A stretch of DNA of 64,000 bases from Formicarius rufipectus (Eukaryota; Chordata; Aves; Passeriformes; Formicariidae), in assembly GCA_013399695.1 (NCBI GenBank), contig VXAU01003702.1, forward strand, positions 1,080,519-1,144,518, in the 5' to 3' direction. The notes under the pieces are model-generated. The model ran no database searches. It had not been told where the DNA came from and worked only from the letters and a program-made list of their open reading frames with translations. The translations under genes were made by a program, and so were the position numbers. Shown piece by piece: positions 63,501 through 64,000 of this stretch (the first letter of the stretch is position 1; every line of letters starts with the position of its first letter).

Positions 63501-64000
63501 ATCATAACATAAAGGATCATCCTCACAAATTGTTTGATTGTGGGCCACAGTAGTGAAAGAGTCGTGGGTAAAAGGGATGCAGAAACCGAGCTTACACACG
63601 GAAGTGAAGCCTCTGCTAGTCTGGGTAAGACATGAAGCTGAGGTAGCAGGAGCAGGAAGGCTGTCACTCCTGCCCATGACACTGTCTGCACTGTGGACAC
63701 GGTGGCAGCGCAACTGCAGGAAGTTATGAGCGTTCCCAAACTCTACAATTCTTTTGCTCCCCAGAAGTTAAACTGAACCCTTACTTCACTTTCCTACCAA
63801 GTTCTTGCAGTCAGTGAGGTGCCCTCCTACATATGCATTAATGCCCCAGATCCCTGGCAGCTGCAGCAATACAAACTCTAATTTCTTTGTGCAAAACACT
63901 CCCTGTAACTGTGGCCCAAGCAGATAACCAGAGCTGAAGGCTGGTGGTCCATGCATGACACTGACACACAGCATGTGAATGACAGGTGTTAATAGGAGCT
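60519..64000 (-). other. TMEM178B last intron (partial)
   Basis: Intron sequence upstream of the terminal exon. I searched for the preceding exon (the segment expected to read [20 protein letters not shown]) and did not see it on the minus strand here. No repeat or other gene is recognised. Confidence 0.75.

Overview
This window is vertebrate nuclear DNA, most likely from a bird and quite possibly a songbird. The evidence is two multi-exon genes on the minus strand in the order expected from human chromosome 7q34 (TMEM178B then AGK, same direction), short introns, and CR1-type LINE copies. One CR1 ends in the typical avian 3' tail. The sequence is a draft assembly with two N gaps (288-747 and 59818-60017). 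There are no operons, CRISPR arrays, prokaryotic features or phage.

Region 1 (1-28,060), minus strand: AGK, the mitochondrial acylglycerol kinase. I can place its start codon and twelve coding exons with GT-AG borders and fully compatible phases. They encode about 323 residues, roughly three quarters of the protein. The C-terminal exons lie left of the window or in the first gap. A CpG-rich promoter island covers exon 1. One CR1 fragment sits in intron 1.

Region 2 (28,060-about 47,000): mostly intergenic. It holds a compound minisatellite with a recurring motif, a 5'-truncated dead CR1 on the plus strand, T/G-rich low-complexity tracts, and a GC-rich patch around 32.7-33.2 kb containing a relic of a long-variable-arm (Leu/Ser-class) tRNA. 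The rest shows nothing I can name.

Region 3 (about 47,000-59,420): no coding exon recognised. It may be a very long 3' untranslated region of TMEM178B, because good minus-strand poly(A) signals with a GU-rich downstream stretch occur at about 47.05-47.1 kb. This is inference. It contains a strong hairpin at 51.9 kb, a near-palindrome at 52.5 kb, an ancient MIR-like SINE fragment and a G-quadruplex motif close to the stop codon.

Region 4 (59,420-64,000), minus strand: the terminal coding exon of TMEM178B appears twice, apparently identical, on both sides of a 200-N gap. This is almost certainly a false duplication made by the assembly. Intron sequence follows to the window edge.

I do not see an undescribed biological system here. 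The observations most worth a second look are the duplicated terminal exon, the tRNA relic in its GC-rich patch, the hairpins in the possible long 3'UTR, and the missing 3' part of AGK.
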